A DNA stretch of 64,000 nucleotides from Chryseomicrobium palamuruense (lineage in GTDB: Bacteria; Bacillota; Bacilli; Bacillales_A; Planococcaceae), in the NCBI RefSeq assembly GCF_042649045.1, contig NZ_JBHSEF010000026.1, positions 1 through 64,000 of the forward strand. Reading direction: 5' to 3'. Of this stretch, positions 50,592 through 59,118 are shown in pieces (the first letter of the stretch is position 1; every line of letters starts with the position of its first letter). The translations under genes were made by a program, and so were the position numbers. The notes beneath the pieces are model-generated. The model was not told where the DNA came from. It was given only the letters and a program-made list of their open reading frames with translations, and did not search any database.

Positions 50592-53537
50592 TTATTCACC
50601 ATCACCTGGCTCAGTCGGTTCAGGTTCGGTTGGTTCGGTTGGTTCGGTTGGTTCGGTCGGTTCGGTCGGCACAGATGGTGGAGTGGTTGTTCCACCGCCG
50701 CCGTTACCACCGTCGCCATCACCGTTACCGCCACCTGAAGTCGGTGGAGGGGTTGTAGGTCTAGGTGGAGGCGTAGGTTCAGGACGCGCAATGTTGACTA
50801 CATTCGACGGAGCTGAAAGTTTTCCAGTAATGTCGACTGCAACTACATAGTAACTTCCAAAAGCTCCCGTAGAATAGCGATTTTCACGAGCTTCCGAAAT
50901 GGTGGCTACACGAGAGCCCCCCTCTCCAACTGAACGATACACATAGTATCCGACAACATCGTTTGATCCGGAGTTGGACCAGGTCAATGTATTTCCAGAT
51001 AAGGTCAGGGAAACACTAGCAGGTGCAGCATTATCTGCACTAAATACATTTTCAGAAACTACATTTGTAGACCAGGATGAATTGTTCGGGAACAATTTAC
51101 TCGCATCGCCACCAAATCGTCCCATCATCCGATCCACAAACTCTTCACTGACTCCAAATCCGCCACCAACAACGAATTCAGAGGGTGTGGAAGGTAATGC
51201 ACGATAACGACTACCGTTGATAGACACATAGGAAGAAGTGACAAGACTATCGTCCGGTTGTGTTGGCAAATAGGTTGCTGAATTAAATAGATCTGTTCGT
51301 ACAAGCCCTGCATTCGAACAAGCTGCCGATGGAGCTAAACCAGAAATTCCACAGAATGCACGCTCTACGACACCTTCTGGGCGTTGGAATGTTTTGTTCG
51401 GAGCTGCAATCAATTCTGGGTTGACATCATACAAACCGTTCATGATATTGGACCATAACGTGTTCGTACGCGAGCTTGGGTGACCGTACGTATTGTTCAT
51501 ATAGAATAACGTATTGTCATCTGGGGCATACTTGTCATACCCGATCCAAACACTTAATGTCACATTCGGATTGTATCCGACTAGCCATGAATCCTTGTGA
51601 TCCTGAGTCGTTCCTGTTTTCCCAGCAATATCTGAGTTGAATTTCAAACGTGAATTGGCAAGGGTTGCTGTTCCTTCAGTAAATACATCACGCATGATGT
51701 CAGTGATGATGTACGCTGTTGCTGGACTAAAAATTTGTGTGACTGGAGCTTCGTGTTGATATATCACGTTGCCATCAATATCTTCAATCTTTTCAATCAA
51801 GTACGCATCAACATGTGAACCATTGTTGGCAAGCATTGCGAACGCATTTGTATTGTCTTCAATCGTTACCCCGGAAGTCGTGCCACCAATAGAAACGGAA
51901 GGGTTGTTGTTTTCACTTTCATCGAGTGACTCGAAGCCCATTTTCTTATAGAACATGATTGGCTTGCGGTCTCGAATCTGGTCAAAGAGTCGAATCGCTG
52001 TTAAGTTTTGCGAAGTCGCTAACGCACTTCGTAACGATATAATTCCTTTTTCTTGATCCGGATTATAGTTCTGTGGTGACCAGTTATCATTAAACGCATC
52101 GGAGTATGTGAACTCCACATCGACAACTGGTGTACCTGCTCCGGCTACACCATACTCGATAGCAGGCGCATACACGAGCAATGGTTTAATCGTTGAGCCT
52201 GGTGACCGAACCGCTTGAGTCGCATGGTTCAGTGCTTCTATGTTATGGTCGCGCCCCCCCATAAAGGCAAGAATGCGACCGGTTTGGTTCTCAAGAAGCA
52301 TTCCACCAACCTGGACTGGTTCTTCAATCGTTTCTATTTCGCCAGATTCTTCATTCTTAACTTCCTTCACACGTGTATAGCCATAGCTGTCATAGGCAGT
52401 TTTTACTTCTTCCATTTTTCGCATGAGTTGTTCATCAATAGTTGTATGGATTCGGTATCCGCCTGTGGCCATTTCTTGACGAGCTAGTTGGCGGTATTCT
52501 GTGCGAAGTGTGGAGTCGCCATCAATCCGTTTTGGGTCAAGGCCGTCGCGTTCTGCTAATACTTTTGCCATGATGGTTGTGACGCGTTCTTCAACTTCAA
52601 TTGTTAGCCATGGTAAATCTTCATACGTAGATGTCTCACGTGGTTTGAAGTCTTTCGTGATGTCATAGGTGAGTCCTTGTTGGTACTCTTCGTCCGTAAT
52701 ATAGCCTGTTTCTTTCATGCGGAAGAGCACCGTTTTCATCCGGTCAATACCAGGTTGCAAACCTTCTGCGCTTTTCAGTTCACCACGGTTGGTAAAAGGT
52801 GTGTAGCGATAAGGAGCTTGCGGAATTCCTGCGATATAAGCAGATTGGGCAAGGTTAAGATCTTTTGCTTGGATTCCAAAGATCCCTTGCGCAGCCGTCT
52901 CAATTCCTGCAATGTTGCGGCCAGCCGAATTACGTCCGTAAGGAATAATGTTTAAATATGCTTCTAAAATTTCTTCTTTATTCATGAATTGTTCAAGACG
53001 CATCGCCAGTAAAATTTCAGTGGCTTTACGGGAATAGGAGACTTCACTCGTCAAAATTTGATTTTTAATGATTTGTTGCGTCAGTGTCGATCCTCCCGTT
53101 TGAGTATCAGCATTTGTGATGTCCTGGAACAAACCGCGGAAAATAGCTTTTGGCACAATTCCTCCATGGACTTCAAAATATTCATCTTCCGTTGCAAATA
53201 CCGCATTTAAAACGTTAGATGATACAGAATCGAGTTTTGTTTCAGTACGTTCGAGGTCCGTCCGCATTTTTCCGAAGTAATTATTATCTTTAAAATAGAT
53301 TTCAGATGTCTCTTCATATGTAAATACGGCGGCGCGCATCTGTGATTCGGAACGCAGTGGCTCATCTTTAACAAGCGCAGCAAAATAGCCGGCTCCTACG
53401 GATGCCCCAAAAGCGCCTAATACGACAAAAATGATCAGTACAAGTAGGGCGAGGTTCCAAAAAACACCCCCGGTAATACGCAAAGCTTTGGCCCATTTTG
53501 AGTGTGTCCATTTCGTCAATTGTTCTTTCCAGTTCAA
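50592..53537 (-). CDS. Class A penicillin-binding protein (glycosyltransferase-transpeptidase)
   Basis: This 981-residue bifunctional peptidoglycan polymerase has a membrane anchor at about residues 20-50. The GT51 domain follows with TEDEYFEVHGG and GGSTLTQQIIKN. The transpeptidase has the nucleophile SPGSTIKPL, SQN and GKTGTTQ. A fibronectin-III-like module (about 840-915) follows, then a Pro/Thr/Gly-rich tail ending in EPT repeats, probably spanning the wall. The start is TTG, supported by AGGGGGTG. It is monocistronic. Which B. subtilis PBP it matches best cannot be decided by eye. Confidence 0.92.
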   Translation of the reverse strand: MNWKEQLTKWTHSKWAKALRITGGVFWNLALLVLIIFVVLGAFGASVGAGYFAALVKDEPLRSESQMRAAVFTYEETSEIYFKDNNYFGKMRTDLERTETKLDSVSSNVLNAVFATEDEYFEVHGGIVPKAIFRGLFQDITNADTQTGGSTLTQQIIKNQILTSEVSYSRKATEILLAMRLEQFMNKEEILEAYLNIIPYGRNSAGRNIAGIETAAQGIFGIQAKDLNLAQSAYIAGIPQAPYRYTPFTNRGELKSAEGLQPGIDRMKTVLFRMKETGYITDEEYQQGLTYDITKDFKPRETSTYEDLPWLTIEVEERVTTIMAKVLAERDGLDPKRIDGDSTLRTEYRQLARQEMATGGYRIHTTIDEQLMRKMEEVKTAYDSYGYTRVKEVKNEESGEIETIEEPVQVGGMLLENQTGRILAFMGGRDHNIEALNHATQAVRSPGSTIKPLLVYAPAIEYGVAGAGTPVVDVEFTYSDAFNDNWSPQNYNPDQEKGIISLRSALATSQNLTAIRLFDQIRDRKPIMFYKKMGFESLDESENNNPSVSIGGTTSGVTIEDNTNAFAMLANNGSHVDAYLIEKIEDIDGNVIYQHEAPVTQIFSPATAYIITDIMRDVFTEGTATLANSRLKFNSDIAGKTGTTQDHKDSWLVGYNPNVTLSVWIGYDKYAPDDNTLFYMNNTYGHPSSRTNTLWSNIMNGLYDVNPELIAAPNKTFQRPEGVVERAFCGISGLAPSAACSNAGLVRTDLFNSATYLPTQPDDSLVTSSYVSINGSRYRALPSTPSEFVVGGGFGVSEEFVDRMMGRFGGDASKLFPNNSSWSTNVVSENVFSADNAAPASVSLTLSGNTLTWSNSGSNDVVGYYVYRSVGEGGSRVATISEARENRYSTGAFGSYYVVAVDITGKLSAPSNVVNIARPEPTPPPRPTTPPPTSGGGNGDGDGGNGGGGTTTPPSVPTEPTEPTEPTEPTEPEPTEPGDGE
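50623..50667. repeat. In-frame 9-nt tandem repeats in the PBP tail
   Basis: Five consecutive copies of GGTTCGGTT or GGTTCGGTC encode the EPT-type tail of the penicillin-binding protein. Being 9 nt long, unit gain or loss would not shift the frame. Confidence 0.85.
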
Positions 53538-53601
53538 GGTCGTGCACCCCCTAAAATATCACTTCATTATACCATAGGAAGGTTTGGGTTTACGATAGTT
53601 A

Positions 53602-53629
53602 TTGACAAGTTCATCGAAATGAGTAAAAT
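53602..53629 (+). promoter_or_regulatory. Sigma-A promoter of the tyrS T-box transcript
   Basis: A perfect TTGACA (53602-53607) is followed after 16 nt by TAAAAT (53624-53629). Confidence 0.75.
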
Positions 53630-53644
53630 AGGGGTATATTTAAG

Positions 53645-53858
53645 CGATGAATAAATCGGAGTAGCGAACGACCAATGCCATTAGAAATCTGGTGGGTGCT
53701 GAAAACCAGACATTGTCGTGCGTGAATTACAGTTTAGGAGCTTGACGCATGACGGCGTTATCGTCATTTCGAGTGAGACGGAGATAGCTCCGTTCTAAAC
53801 TGGGTGGTACCGCGCAAACATAGCGTCCCTGCATCAATTTTGATGCGGGGACTTTTTT
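53645..53858 (+). ncRNA. T-box leader of tyrS (tyrosine)
   Basis: Stem I has CTGGTGGGTG. The likely specifier after GAAT is TAC at 53728-53730, a tyrosine codon. The T-box TGGGTGGTACCGCG lies at 53801-53814. The terminator is a 12-bp stem (53825-53836 with 53841-53852, one T-G pair) followed by six T. Confidence 0.93.
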
Positions 53859-53892
53859 GTTGGTGGACATCGCGAAAAGAGGAGGAAGAATC

Positions 53893-55161
53893 ATGTCAAA
53901 AGAATTACTAGAAGATTTAAGCTGGAGAGGCTTGTTATATCAACAGACAGATGAAGCTGGCATGGCAGAACTGTTAGAGAAAGAGAAAGTATCTTTATAC
54001 TGTGGAGTAGACCCCACTGCAGACAGTATGCACATTGGTCACATTGTGCCACTTCTCACACTTCGCCGTTTTCAACTTCACGGTCATCAACCCATCCTTT
54101 TGGTAGGTGGGGCGACAGGAACCATTGGAGACCCATCAGGCCGATCGGATGAACGTCAACTTCAAACCATGGAGCAAGTCGACTACAATGTTGCAGCGAT
54201 TACGGAACAAATCAAGCGTATTTTTGATTTCGAAACGGAAAATGGCGCGAAGATGGTCAACAACAAAGAATGGATTAGTAATATGACAATCATCGATTTT
54301 TTACGTGACTACGGGAAACTTGTGAACATCAACTACCTACTTGCGAAAGATTCGATCTCGAGCCGCCTAGATTCCGGTTTATCTTTCACAGAATTTGCAT
54401 ACACTTTGATACAAGGGATCGATTTTAATCATTTATATGATTACCATAATTGCCGTGTTCAGGTTGGTGGTTCGGACCAATGGGGAAATATCACAACAGG
54501 TCTTGAAATGATTCGTAAAACACATGATGAGGAAGCAAAAGCTTTCGGAATCACGATTCCACTTGTGACAAAATCGGATGGAACAAAATTCGGAAAAACT
54601 GCAGGTGGAGCTGTATGGTTAGATGCAGAAAAGACATCACCTTATGAGTTCTTCCAGTTCTGGATTAATACTTCAGATGCGGATGTAATCAAATACTTAA
54701 AAATCTTTACATTTGTTTCTCGCGAGGAAATTGAAGCCCTTGAGAAATCCGTCGAAGAGCAACCACATCTTCGTGAAGCACAGAAGCGTTTGGCGAAAGA
54801 AATGACGACATTAATTCACGGGGGGGAAGCGTATCAGCAAGCTGTCCGTATCTCCCAAGCACTCTTTAGTGGCAACATCAAAGAGTTATCAATTGATGAA
54901 ATGAAAGATGCATTCAAAGACGTACCGACAGCGGTAGCACCAAAAGAAGACAAGAACATCGTTGATTTACTGGTTGAAACAGCAGTTTCCTCTTCGAAAC
55001 GTCAAGCTCGTGAAGATGTAATGAATGGAGCTATTTCCATAAATGGGGAAAAGGTCACAGACGTTGCATATACCGTAAGTGGGGAAGATCGTCTAGATGA
55101 TACGTTTTTGGTTGTAAGAAGAGGAAAGAAAAACTATAAAATGATACATTTTTTACAGTAG
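53893..55161 (+). CDS. tyrS: Tyrosyl-tRNA synthetase
   Basis: This 422-residue class I synthetase charges tRNA-Tyr. The HIGH-type motif is DPTADSMHIGHIVPL near residues 40-54, and the KMSKS-equivalent is KFGKTAGGAVW near 230. A C-terminal S4 RNA-binding domain (about 355-422) is present. The ATG at 53893 follows GAGGAGGAA; the frame upstream overlaps the T-box. It is transcribed under a tyrosine T-box. No clear terminator follows. Confidence 0.96.
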   Translation: MSKELLEDLSWRGLLYQQTDEAGMAELLEKEKVSLYCGVDPTADSMHIGHIVPLLTLRRFQLHGHQPILLVGGATGTIGDPSGRSDERQLQTMEQVDYNVAAITEQIKRIFDFETENGAKMVNNKEWISNMTIIDFLRDYGKLVNINYLLAKDSISSRLDSGLSFTEFAYTLIQGIDFNHLYDYHNCRVQVGGSDQWGNITTGLEMIRKTHDEEAKAFGITIPLVTKSDGTKFGKTAGGAVWLDAEKTSPYEFFQFWINTSDADVIKYLKIFTFVSREEIEALEKSVEEQPHLREAQKRLAKEMTTLIHGGEAYQQAVRISQALFSGNIKELSIDEMKDAFKDVPTAVAPKEDKNIVDLLVETAVSSSKRQAREDVMNGAISINGEKVTDVAYTVSGEDRLDDTFLVVRRGKKNYKMIHFLQ

Positions 55162-55265
55162 ATGGCATGAAAAGTTTATTGATTAATTTTAAAATTATTA
55201 TTAATTTTTTGTTGTATAGATGTGGTACACTAATGTATATATGACCCGAAGCAAGGAGTACTGGT

Positions 55266-55454
55266 ATGTCACAATCAAAATTCTGTACAGTTAGTCTTGT
55301 GGATGACTTCTTTGTGATCTTAGTTGATGAATCGTCCAAAGAACGCATCTTTGTTCCAAAGGATAAGTATACGTTGAAAGTAGTAATCGGGGAGCGTCTG
55401 GAAGTCATACGAGATGAGCGCCGAGGTGGCTACATATTTAAACAACTCATGTAA
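55266..55454 (+). CDS. Small protein of unknown function
   Basis: This 62-residue protein starts at an ATG behind AAGGAG and ends just before a strong terminator, which supports a real gene. Its pattern of short hydrophobic strands (CTVSLVDDFFVILV, then ERIFVPKDKY and GERLEVI) loosely recalls DUF3006-type small beta proteins, but I cannot assign it. It has no signal peptide or membrane helix. It lies between tyrS and rpsD, where B. subtilis has no equivalent that I recognise. Confidence 0.6.
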   Translation: MSQSKFCTVSLVDDFFVILVDESSKERIFVPKDKYTLKVVIGERLEVIRDERRGGYIFKQLM

Positions 55455-55498
55455 ATCCCTTGTTCTCCATGCTTGCCATGGAACAAGGGATTTTTTGT
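55454..55498 (+). terminator. Terminator of the small gene downstream of tyrS
   Basis: AATCCCTTGTTC and GAACAAGGGATT form a 12-bp stem with further inner pairing, followed by TTTTG. Confidence 0.85.
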
Positions 55499-55522
55499 TT
55501 TCATCTTATGAGGTAGAGAAAA

Positions 55523-55550
55523 CAAAAAACCCTTCCACAGGGGAAGGGTT
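55523..55550 (-). terminator. Terminator of rpsD
   Basis: On the minus strand AACCCTTCC and GGAAGGGTT form a 9-bp stem followed by TTTTTTG. Confidence 0.85.
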
Positions 55551-55562
55551 AAGAAATACCTA

Positions 55563-56165
55563 TTAGCGAGAGTAGAACTCAACGATAAGAGCTTCGTTGA
55601 TTTCAGCAGATAATTCGCTACGCTCTGGAAGGCGAGTGAATTTACCAACTTTTTTGTCAGCGTCAAACTCAAGGTACTCAGGAACGAAGTTGTTTACTTC
55701 GATTGCTTCATTTACAGCAGTTAGGTTTTGAGATTTTTCACGAAGTGAGATCTCTTGACCTGGTTTCACTAGGTATGAAGGGATGTCAACGCGAGCTCCA
55801 TCCACCATAACGTGACCGTGGTTAACTAACTGACGAGCTCCACGACGAGTACGAGCAAGACCTAAACGGTAAACTAAGTTGTCTAAGCGAGTTTCAAGAA
55901 GAACCATGAAGTTTTCACCTTGTTTACCTTGAAGCTTAGCAGCTTTGTTGAATAACGTTTTGAATTGACGCTCGTTTAAACCGTAAGAGTGACGAAGTTT
56001 TTGCTTCTCTTGAAGTTGTAATCCGTACTCAGAGATTTTTTTGCGTTGGTTTGGACCGTGTTGGCCTGGTGCATAAGGACGCTTTTCTAATTCTTTACCT
56101 GTGCCGCTTAGAGAAATTCCAAGGCGACGAGACAGTTTCCATGATGGACCTGTATAACGAGACAT
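55563..56165 (-). CDS. rpsD: 30S ribosomal protein S4
   Basis: This 200-residue protein starts MSRYTGPSWKLSRRLGISL and has the S4 domain with TRRGARQLVNHGHVMVDG near residue 105. It nucleates assembly of the 5' domain of 16S rRNA. The frame runs 63 bp further upstream, but the ATG at 56165 follows GGAGGAG and gives the universal start and length. It lacks the zinc-binding cysteines of the alternative type. A 190-nt leader precedes it. Confidence 0.97.
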   Translation of the reverse strand: MSRYTGPSWKLSRRLGISLSGTGKELEKRPYAPGQHGPNQRKKISEYGLQLQEKQKLRHSYGLNERQFKTLFNKAAKLQGKQGENFMVLLETRLDNLVYRLGLARTRRGARQLVNHGHVMVDGARVDIPSYLVKPGQEISLREKSQNLTAVNEAIEVNNFVPEYLEFDADKKVGKFTRLPERSELSAEINEALIVEFYSR

Positions 56166-56349
56166 AGTAGTCTCCTCCTCTGTTGGTTTTATTTTGTTGT
56201 AAAATAAAAACCAATTGTATTCAGTCAAAAGGCTATTTTGTCATCTGGTGATTTCGCCCATGCAGCCGAAGGGTTACGTATCACATCCACGCGGTGGTGG
56301 GACAAACTAGCAGCTCTTCACCATACAACTGCTGCGTTTATTTTACACA
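56166..56349 (-). ncRNA. rpsD leader, candidate S4 autoregulatory RNA
   Basis: About 180 nt separate the promoter from the rpsD start. The leader contains a stable A/T hairpin directly before the ribosome binding site (GGTTTTATTTT at 56185-56195 with AAAATAAAAACC) and further paired GC segments. B. subtilis S4 is known to repress its own mRNA through such a leader; here this is inferred from position and length. Confidence 0.55.
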
Positions 56350-56355
56350 AAGGCC

Positions 56356-56384
56356 ATTGTACCGCACTATAGAATACCTGTCAA
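56356..56384 (-). promoter_or_regulatory. Sigma-A promoter of rpsD
   Basis: On the minus strand TTGACA (56379-56384) and TACAAT (56356-56361) are separated by 17 nt. Confidence 0.85.
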
Positions 56385-56434
56385 GAGGATTTCCTCTTCA
56401 ACAAAAGTCGCTTGTCTGACTTCCTAATGAAGCA

Positions 56435-56463
56435 TTGTCAATTTCGAACGGAAAAAGTAAACT
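56435..56463 (+). promoter_or_regulatory. Sigma-A promoter of the gamma-lyase gene
   Basis: TTGTCA (56435-56440) and TAAACT (56458-56463) are separated by 17 nt, immediately before the cre box. Confidence 0.7.
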
Positions 56464-56468
56464 AGTAA

Positions 56469-56482
56469 TGAAAGCGTTTACA
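56469..56482. promoter_or_regulatory. Perfect cre (CcpA site) at the gamma-lyase promoter
   Basis: TGAAAGCGTTTACA matches the consensus TGWAANCGNTNWCA at every position. It spans the expected transcription start just downstream of the -10, a position expected to repress. Confidence 0.82.
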
Positions 56483-56501
56483 TCAAAGAGGGGTGCTTGA
56501 C

Positions 56502-57677
56502 ATGAAAAAAGATACACGCTTAATACACGAAGGAATGAATCCCGCCGATCATCATGATAGCCTGACGGTTCCGTTGTATCAGACTTCAACATTTACATTT
56601 CACAGTGCAGAGCAGGGCCAACGTCGGTTTGCTGGAGAAGAGCAGGGGGGAATATACTCACGCCTAGGGAATCCAACAGTAGATGTTCTTGAAAAACGTA
56701 TGATGGCTTTAGAAGGTGGGGGAGGTGCGCTTGTATTTGGCTCGGGGATGGCCGCTGTAAGCACGATTCTTGTCCATCTGACGAAATCAGGCGATCATAT
56801 TTTATGCTCGAAAGGGCTTTACGGTTGTACATTTGGACTTCTAAGCATATTTGAACAGAAATACGGAATTCACCATTCGTTATCAGGAATGACGTCGAAA
56901 GAAGAAATCGTAGCTGCTATTCAAGACAATACGACGGTCATCTATGTGGAATCACCAATTAACCCGACAATGGAACTTGTTGATCTTTATCTAGTGACAG
57001 AAGTTGCTAAAGAACGAGGAATTCGAGTAGTCGTTGACAACACGTTCTGTTCACCTTACCTACAACAACCACTTGAAATTGGAGCTGATTTTGTCCTGCA
57101 CAGTGCAACCAAATATTTGAATGGTCATGGGGATGTCATTGCGGGAGTTTTAGTTGGCAAAGATGCTGACGAGATGCATCGAATCCGGATGTCGGTTCAA
57201 AAAGATTATGGCGGAATCATCTCGCCATTTGATGCATGGTTGATTTTACGTGGTCTTAAGACGTTACACGTACGCATGGAGCGACATGTAAAGAATGCAC
57301 AAAAATTAGTGGACTATTTAAACACAGTTCCAGCAGTAGAGACAGTATTGTATCCATTTGATGCGAAACATCCACAAACAGCGATCGCAAAGAAGCAAAT
57401 GTCAGCTGGTGGCGGCCTCATTTCATTTATTATTAAAGGTGGTACAGAGAAAGCGCAACAGTTTTTGAATGCTCTTGAACTGATTCATGTTGCTGTAAGT
57501 CTCGGGGATGCAGAAACGCTCATTCAACATCCTCCCACCATGACACACTCAGTGGTACCGGACAAAGACCGCATTGCAATGGGAATTTCGAATGGCATGT
57601 TACGACTCTCAGCCGGTCTTGAGGACATCGAAGATTTGATTGCCGATTTAGACCAAGCCTTTGCATCGATTCAATAA
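56502..57677 (+). CDS. Methionine gamma-lyase-like PLP enzyme
   Basis: This 391-residue protein belongs to the Cys/Met-metabolism PLP family. The PLP lysine is in HSATKYLNGHGD near residue 206. The segment GLYGCTFGLLS near 107 carries the cysteine characteristic of methionine gamma-lyase, which splits methionine into methanethiol, ammonia and 2-oxobutyrate. Cystathionine gamma-lyase or O-acetylhomoserine sulfhydrylase are alternatives. The ATG at 56502 follows GAGGGGTG. A perfect cre, not an S-box, precedes it, favouring a degradative role. Confidence 0.82.
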   Translation: MKKDTRLIHEGMNPADHHDSLTVPLYQTSTFTFHSAEQGQRRFAGEEQGGIYSRLGNPTVDVLEKRMMALEGGGGALVFGSGMAAVSTILVHLTKSGDHILCSKGLYGCTFGLLSIFEQKYGIHHSLSGMTSKEEIVAAIQDNTTVIYVESPINPTMELVDLYLVTEVAKERGIRVVVDNTFCSPYLQQPLEIGADFVLHSATKYLNGHGDVIAGVLVGKDADEMHRIRMSVQKDYGGIISPFDAWLILRGLKTLHVRMERHVKNAQKLVDYLNTVPAVETVLYPFDAKHPQTAIAKKQMSAGGGLISFIIKGGTEKAQQFLNALELIHVAVSLGDAETLIQHPPTMTHSVVPDKDRIAMGISNGMLRLSAGLEDIEDLIADLDQAFASIQ

Positions 57678-57678
57678 T

Positions 57679-57715
57679 AAAAGTCAGCTGTCGAATAGGC
57701 AGCTGACTTTTGTTA
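57679..57715. terminator. Bidirectional terminator, gamma-lyase / fRMsr
   Basis: AAAAGTCAGCTG and CAGCTGACTTTT form a perfect 12-bp stem between the convergent genes. Confidence 0.88.
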
Positions 57716-57718
57716 TAG

Positions 57719-58198
57719 TTAGAGGTGTTTCATTAAATGGTGGACAAATAGTTCAAGTCCTTGTTGGTCTTCTTCTGTAAAGCGACCTTTTGAAGGGCTA
57801 TCGATATCAAGTACCCCAATGACTTCATCCTCTTTGATGAGCGGAATGACGATTTCTGAATTCGAAGCTGCATCACATGCAATATGTCCTGGGAAAGCAT
57901 GTACATCTTCAATACGTAATGTCTGACGTTCCGAAACGGCTGTCCCGCAAACTCCACGACCTACAGCAATACGGACGCAAGCAGGAAGTCCTTGAAAGGG
58001 GCCGAGGACAAGCTCACCGTGTTCCATTAAGTAAAAGCCAACCCAGTTCGTATCCTCTAAGAATTGATTAAGTAACGCTGACGCATTACTGAGATTGGCG
58101 ACTAGGTTGGTTTCACCCTCAAGAAGGGCTTCTAATTGTTTCGCAAGAAGTGCATAATTTTCCGATAAAGATTGGGCATACGTTTGTTTTGTAAACAT
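57719..58198 (-). CDS. Free methionine-(R)-sulfoxide reductase (GAF domain, YtsP/YebR)
   Basis: This 159-residue GAF-domain protein reduces free methionine-R-sulfoxide. The three conserved cysteines are present: in LPACVRI, GRGVCGTA and GHIACDAAS. Other family marks are TNWVGFYL near the start and GVLDIDSP near the end. Three consecutive ATG codons (58204, 58201, 58198) are possible; the last is at proper distance from GAGGA. It lies opposite the methionine gamma-lyase gene and 9 bp after hisJ on the same strand, so it is probably co-transcribed with hisJ. Confidence 0.9.
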   Translation of the reverse strand: MFTKQTYAQSLSENYALLAKQLEALLEGETNLVANLSNASALLNQFLEDTNWVGFYLMEHGELVLGPFQGLPACVRIAVGRGVCGTAVSERQTLRIEDVHAFPGHIACDAASNSEIVIPLIKEDEVIGVLDIDSPSKGRFTEEDQQGLELFVHHLMKHL

Positions 58199-58207
58199 CA
58201 TCATTCC

Positions 58208-59011
58208 TCATTTCTCAAAATTTAGTAAGCGTTCAGAAAATTGATGGAAGTCTTTCGCTTGGTGGGCATCTGATCCAAAGACAACAGGGACACCAAGATC
58301 GATGGCTTTTTGAATCCAGCGTTCCGGAGGATAGGATTCCTGACAATACGGTTTTGCAAATCCTGCACTGTTCATATCGATTTCGTATTCTGCATGATGA
58401 ATGGCATGAAGTACTTCTTTAAGATACTGATCATCATTTGGCTGAGTGGTTAATACATGTTGGAATTTATGGATTAAGGAAAAATGACCGATTCGTTTAG
58501 GTTTCCATTTCCCTAAATTCGCTGCCACTGATTTTAACACAGTAGTGTAATAAAGTGAATAAAGCTGTTCCGGCCCACCTAAGCGATCAGCCGTTTCAAG
58601 ATACAGTTCCTTCGAATAATCAATGCATACGTAGTCAGCTTTCGCAACCTGTAAAAAATGTACAGAAAGAATGGAATCATCTAAGTACTGACCGTAAGCG
58701 TCTAAAAAGTTGGTTGTTTGTTCTTCAAATCCTTCGATAAAATCTACTTCAAGACCTGTCCGTATCGTCAAATCGTTTCGATATCTGGACTTTACGTCTT
58801 CCACAGCAGTCAGGTATTTTTCAAGTGTGTCTCTACTCATACCGCTGTCTCTAGTTGGTGTCGTATCTACAAAACCTTCCGGTAATGGGGCATGTTCAGT
58901 AAACGTAAGATCCTGAACACCTAACAGAATGGCTCGTTCAATATAGGATGAAAGTGAATCTGTCGTGCCATGTGGACAAAAAGGAGAATGTACGTGCGCA
59001 TCACGCTTCAT
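58208..59011 (-). CDS. hisJ: Histidinol-phosphatase, PHP family
   Basis: This 267-residue PHP-domain phosphatase has the metal motif DAHVHSPFCPHG at the N-terminus, TEHAPLP near residue 38, and FGSDAHQAKDF near 247. It corresponds to HisJ (YtvP), which removes phosphate from histidinol phosphate in histidine synthesis. No his operon adjoins, as in B. subtilis, where the gene is also isolated. The ATG follows AAAGGAATTTC. Confidence 0.9.
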   Translation of the reverse strand: MKRDAHVHSPFCPHGTTDSLSSYIERAILLGVQDLTFTEHAPLPEGFVDTTPTRDSGMSRDTLEKYLTAVEDVKSRYRNDLTIRTGLEVDFIEGFEEQTTNFLDAYGQYLDDSILSVHFLQVAKADYVCIDYSKELYLETADRLGGPEQLYSLYYTTVLKSVAANLGKWKPKRIGHFSLIHKFQHVLTTQPNDDQYLKEVLHAIHHAEYEIDMNSAGFAKPYCQESYPPERWIQKAIDLGVPVVFGSDAHQAKDFHQFSERLLNFEK

Positions 59012-59118
59012 ATTGAAATTCCTTTCTAAAAATAGTTACAATAGAATGAAACAATCTTAACATAACATGTTAAACTAGAAGTAATTGAAGCGTTTGACAA
59101 TGGAACAGGGGGCTTATA

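Noticed and set aside
59086..59101. cre-like sequence upstream of ezrA (TTGAAGCGTTTGAC)
   Set aside because: Only about 9 of 14 positions agree, and CcpA control of a division gene has no support.
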